Shown here: in pieces, positions 61,212-64,000 of the stretch
Layout of the letters: each line of letters begins with the position of its first letter
Position numbering within the stretch: the first letter of the stretch is position 1
From: Planctomycetota bacterium
GTDB taxonomy: Bacteria > Planctomycetota > UBA1135 > GCA-002686595
Direction: 5' to 3'
NCBI GenBank assembly: GCA_029259595.1
Contig: JAJDEW010000111.1
Location: 1-64,000, forward strand
DNA length: 64,000 bases
Position numbers and translations under genes: made by a program
Notes under the pieces: model-generated
Seen by the model: only the letters and a program-made list of their open reading frames with translations
What the model was told of the DNA's origin: nothing
Database searches by the model: none

Positions 61212-63017
61212 ATGAGCTCTTCATCTCTACCCACCGAACCCCTCGGCCTGGCGCCCTCAGGTACGGTTCACGTCTCCCACGATCATCACGAGATCGGGTT
61301 CCTCAAGAAGTACGTCTTCTCGACGGACCACAAGATGATCGGGATCCAGTTCCTGTTCACCGGCCTCGTGACGCTTCTGATCGGCGGCTTGCTCGCGATG
61401 GGCATCCGCTGGCAGCTGGCCTTCCCGTGGACGGAGATGCCGGTCCTCGGCAAGTTGCTCTTCCCGGAAACGGGTGGGGTGGCGACGCCCGAGGGCTACA
61501 CGATGCTCTTCACCATGCACGGCACGGTGATGGTGTTCTTCGTCATCATCCCGCTGTTGACCGGAGCCTTCGGGAACTTCCTGATCCCGCTTCAAATCGG
61601 CGCGCCGGACATGGCCTTCCCCCGGCTGAACATGCTGGGCTACTGGTGGATGTGGCCGGGGATCATCCTCATGTTCCTGGCCTTCGGCACCGAGGGTGGT
61701 GGACCCGCCGCCGGTTGGACGGCCTATCCGCCGCTCTCGACGATCGAGTCCGCGGCACCGGGTAGCCTCAACGGCCAGACCCTCTGGCTCCTGGCGCTCA
61801 CCTTCTCGGGCGTGTCGTCGATGATGGGAGCCGTCAACTACGTGACGACCATCGTCAAGATGCGGGCGCCGGGCATGACGATCATGCGCATGCCGCTCTC
61901 GATCTGGGGGCTTCTGATCGCGGCGCTCCTGCAGCTGTTCGCCCTGCCGGTCCTGACCGCGGCGAGCTTCATGCAGATCTTCGACCGGGTCTTCGACGCG
62001 GGCTTCTTCAACGCGCCGGACACGCTGGTCAACAACATGAGCCCCGAGGTCGACCTCGGAACGGCAGCCGGTGGACATCCGCTCCTGTGGCAGCACCTCT
62101 TCTGGTTCTACAGCCACCCGGCGGTCTACATCATGGTGTTGCCGGCGATGGGCTTCGTGTCGGACATCCTCGCGACGCACGCCCGCAAGCCGATCTTCGG
62201 CTACAAGCCGATGGTCTATTCCCTGGCGGGAATCGCCGGGCTCGGCTTCATCGTGTGGGGGCACCACATGTTCATGTCGGGGCTGAACCCGAAGGTCAGC
62301 CTGGTGTTCATGACCGCGACGATCATGATCGCGCTGCCGTCCGCGGTGAAGGTCTTCAACTGGCTCGGGACGCTCTGGGGGGCCCGGATCCAGTTGACGA
62401 CGCCGATGCTCTTCGCGATCGGGTTCGTGGCGATGTTCATCATCGGAGGCCTCTCGGGCATTTGGATGGCCTCGACGCCGGTCGACATCTATATCCACGA
62501 CACCTACATCATCGTGGCGCACTTCCACTACGTGGTCTTCGCCGGGTCGGTGTTCGCGATCTTCGCGTCCATCTACCACTGGTTCCCGAAGATGTTCGGG
62601 CGGATGATGAACGACACGCTGGGCAAGGTTCACTTCTTCGGCACGTTCGTCTTCACGAACGGCGTCTTCTACATGATGCACCAGCTCGGCCTCGCCGGCC
62701 TGATGCGCCGGACCGCCGACCCGTACGCCTACGAGCTGTACGCGCACCTGCAGCCCCTGAACCAGTTCATCAGCTACTGCGCATTCGCGTTGCTCGGCTG
62801 GCAGGTGCTCTTCGTCTTCAACCTCTTCCACAGCATGTTCTTCGGCAAGCGCGTGGGGCGCAATCCGTGGAGGGCCAACAGCCTCGAGTGGAGCGCGCCG
62901 TCGCCCCCCGGGCACGGCAACTTCGATCACCAGCTCGAAGTCGTGCGCGGAGCCTACGAGTACGGCGATCCGGAGGCGGAAGAGGACCACTTGCCCCAGG
63001 CGGTGCGCGTTTCGTAG
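61212..63017 (+). CDS. coxA: Cytochrome c oxidase subunit I
   Basis: 601 aa, about 12 membrane helices. Haem a/a3 and CuB ligands are recognisable in TMHGTVMVFFVI, FWFYSHPAVYIMVLP, VWGHHMFMSG and VAHFHYVVFAGS. The Tyr of the HPAVY motif is present, which with His forms the cross-linked active site of A-type oxidases. It is the proton-pumping catalytic subunit that reduces oxygen. Downstream is the haem A synthase gene with a 19-base gap; subunit III is not within the window. Confidence 0.96.
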   Translation: MSSSSLPTEPLGLAPSGTVHVSHDHHEIGFLKKYVFSTDHKMIGIQFLFTGLVTLLIGGLLAMGIRWQLAFPWTEMPVLGKLLFPETGGVATPEGYTMLFTMHGTVMVFFVIIPLLTGAFGNFLIPLQIGAPDMAFPRLNMLGYWWMWPGIILMFLAFGTEGGGPAAGWTAYPPLSTIESAAPGSLNGQTLWLLALTFSGVSSMMGAVNYVTTIVKMRAPGMTIMRMPLSIWGLLIAALLQLFALPVLTAASFMQIFDRVFDAGFFNAPDTLVNNMSPEVDLGTAAGGHPLLWQHLFWFYSHPAVYIMVLPAMGFVSDILATHARKPIFGYKPMVYSLAGIAGLGFIVWGHHMFMSGLNPKVSLVFMTATIMIALPSAVKVFNWLGTLWGARIQLTTPMLFAIGFVAMFIIGGLSGIWMASTPVDIYIHDTYIIVAHFHYVVFAGSVFAIFASIYHWFPKMFGRMMNDTLGKVHFFGTFVFTNGVFYMMHQLGLAGLMRRTADPYAYELYAHLQPLNQFISYCAFALLGWQVLFVFNLFHSMFFGKRVGRNPWRANSLEWSAPSPPGHGNFDHQLEVVRGAYEYGDPEAEEDHLPQAVRVS

Positions 63018-63036
63018 CGCGTCCCTGTCGAAGACG

Positions 63037-64000
63037 ATGGCAAACGAGATCCGAGGAGACGGCGGGTTGGACCGGCGCGCGGCGCGCGCCTGGTCGCTCG
63101 CGGCGTTTCTCTCGGCCGTTCCGCTCGTTCTCTTCGGCGGTTCGGTGACGACCCTCGGCGCCGGGATGGCGGTCGAAGGCTGGCTCGTGGCGGAAGGTCA
63201 CTTCCTGCTCTTCTTCCCGGTCGAAAAATGGTTCCGGGATACGGCGACGTTCGTCGAGCACACGCACCGTCTGTTCGGCATGCTCGTCGGCTTGTTCGCC
63301 GTCCTCGCGGTCGCGAGCAACCTACGCCGGCCGCGCGAACGGGGCATGCTCCCGGCCGCGCTCGTGGCACTCGCCGCCGTTTGCATCCAGGGAACTCTCG
63401 GCGGCTTTCGCGTCCTCGCGAACGATCCGGAACTGGCCTTCCTGCACGGAGTTTGCGCGCAGGTGGTGCTCGCCATCCTCGGAGCGAATGCTCTCGTTCA
63501 ATCCGGCCGGCTCGAGCGCACCATGCAGGCGTTGCCAGCTCGGGCGTCGACGGGCGTGCGAGGCGCGAGCCTCGCGTGGGGCGCGACGGGCGTCGTCTTC
63601 CTGCAGATCGTCCTGGGCGCGCGCTACCGCCACGCCCTGCGCGCGGACGGGACCGTGCTCGGGCACGTCTTCCTGGCGCACATGCTCGTGGCGGTGTTCG
63701 TCTTCGCTGCGGTCATCCTCGCCTCCGAGCGCCTTCGACGCGCGCTGCGCGCTTCGACCGCGGAGCTACCCGCGGCCGCGCGGCGCCTGCCCGGCCGCAT
63801 GCAGGCCCTGCTCGGGCTCCAGGTCGCCCTCGGGGTCTTGGCCTGGATGGGGTATCGCCCGAACTCGGTCGGCCCGCTCGAGATCGTCTTCTCGATCGCG
63901 CACGTCCTCGGTGGGGGGCTGCTCTTGACGCTCTGCCTCCAGGCCGTCCTTTGGACCCGGGTTCTTCCGCCGGCCGAGAGCGCCGCGACGGGCGAAGCCG
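63037..64000 (+). CDS. ctaA: Haem A synthase (CtaA/Cox15), 3' truncated by window
   Basis: Open from ATG 63037 to the window end, 321 residues with no stop. About seven to eight hydrophobic helices. Family motifs: EHTHRLFGMLVG (His75, His77), QGTLGGFRV, FLHGVCAQVVLA, VFLAHMLVAVFV and FSIAHVLGGGLLL, giving the paired His that bind haem in each half. It oxidises haem O to haem A for the CoxA active site. Its position directly after coxA fits that role. The missing C-terminus should be short. Confidence 0.88.
   Translation, partial: MANEIRGDGGLDRRAARAWSLAAFLSAVPLVLFGGSVTTLGAGMAVEGWLVAEGHFLLFFPVEKWFRDTATFVEHTHRLFGMLVGLFAVLAVASNLRRPRERGMLPAALVALAAVCIQGTLGGFRVLANDPELAFLHGVCAQVVLAILGANALVQSGRLERTMQALPARASTGVRGASLAWGATGVVFLQIVLGARYRHALRADGTVLGHVFLAHMLVAVFVFAAVILASERLRRALRASTAELPAAARRLPGRMQALLGLQVALGVLAWMGYRPNSVGPLEIVFSIAHVLGGGLLLTLCLQAVLWTRVLPPAESAATGEA

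Noticed and set aside
1..64000. tRNA, rRNA or prophage genes
   Set aside because: Reading the intergenic gaps showed no tRNA-like cloverleaf, rRNA signature, integrase or phage structural gene. A covariance-model scan would be needed to be sure.

Overview
The window is high-GC bacterial DNA, densely coded on both strands, with no rRNA, tRNA, CRISPR array or complete insertion sequence that I could recognise. The organism looks Gram-negative and aerobic. It carries an LptF/LptG pair, a heptosyltransferase-type GT9, an LPS-kinase-like protein and an aa3-type cytochrome oxidase operon. A Maf-type glycosyltransferase next to a pseudaminic-acid pathway suggests glycosylated flagellin. The overall style (high GC, many secreted low-complexity proteins, ECF sigma/FecR pair) would fit Planctomycetota, but that assignment is an inference and not a demonstration.

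Layout. 1-3821: histidine utilisation (hutH, cut by the window start, a small membrane protein, hutU). 3974-8672: class II glutamine amidotransferase, SGNH-like hydrolase, an ECF sigma factor coupled to a FecR-like membrane protein, and an orphan ModA lipoprotein. 8673-8972: a hairpin-rich non-coding segment. 8973-26267: a 17-kb nonulosonic-acid/flagellin-glycosylation locus (PseB, PseC, PseF-like, PseG, PseI-like, Maf) with two methyltransferases, a GH57-like protein, three ATP-grasp ligases, and a minus-strand triad (ATP-grasp, DXS-like TPP enzyme, SDR). No PseH-type acetyltransferase is seen. 26387-36488: Gly-rich secreted protein, LPS-kinase-like proteins, methyltransferases, a UvrD/PcrA helicase coupled to a minimal sigma-54 activator, and an FHA/TPR-like membrane protein. 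36759-38935: LptF/LptG. 39156-49049: TPR lipoprotein, GT9, and an operon of orphan histidine kinase, epimerase, parvulin-like protein and GT2, followed by a galactokinase-family gene. 49054-58833: Ser/Arg-rich secreted protein, aminotransferase, HEAT lipoprotein, Leu/Glu-type dehydrogenase, DUF3108-like protein and YgfZ-like protein. 58866-64000: respiratory operon (dihaem lipoprotein cytochrome, CoxB, CoxA, CtaA/Cox15 cut by the window end).

How the genes work together. The most unusual part is the sugar locus. The canonical UDP-GlcNAc to CMP-Pse route is present, but the acetylation enzyme is missing where three amide-ligase-type proteins and a pyruvate/TPP-type enzyme are present. This suggests a pseudaminic-acid-like sugar carrying an unusual N-acyl group that is then placed on flagellin by the Maf protein. 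Two genome-wide habits are visible. Stop/start codons overlap as NTGA in 16 gene pairs. A TAnnnT box lies 6-8 nt before the start codon of six genes, which points to leaderless mRNAs.
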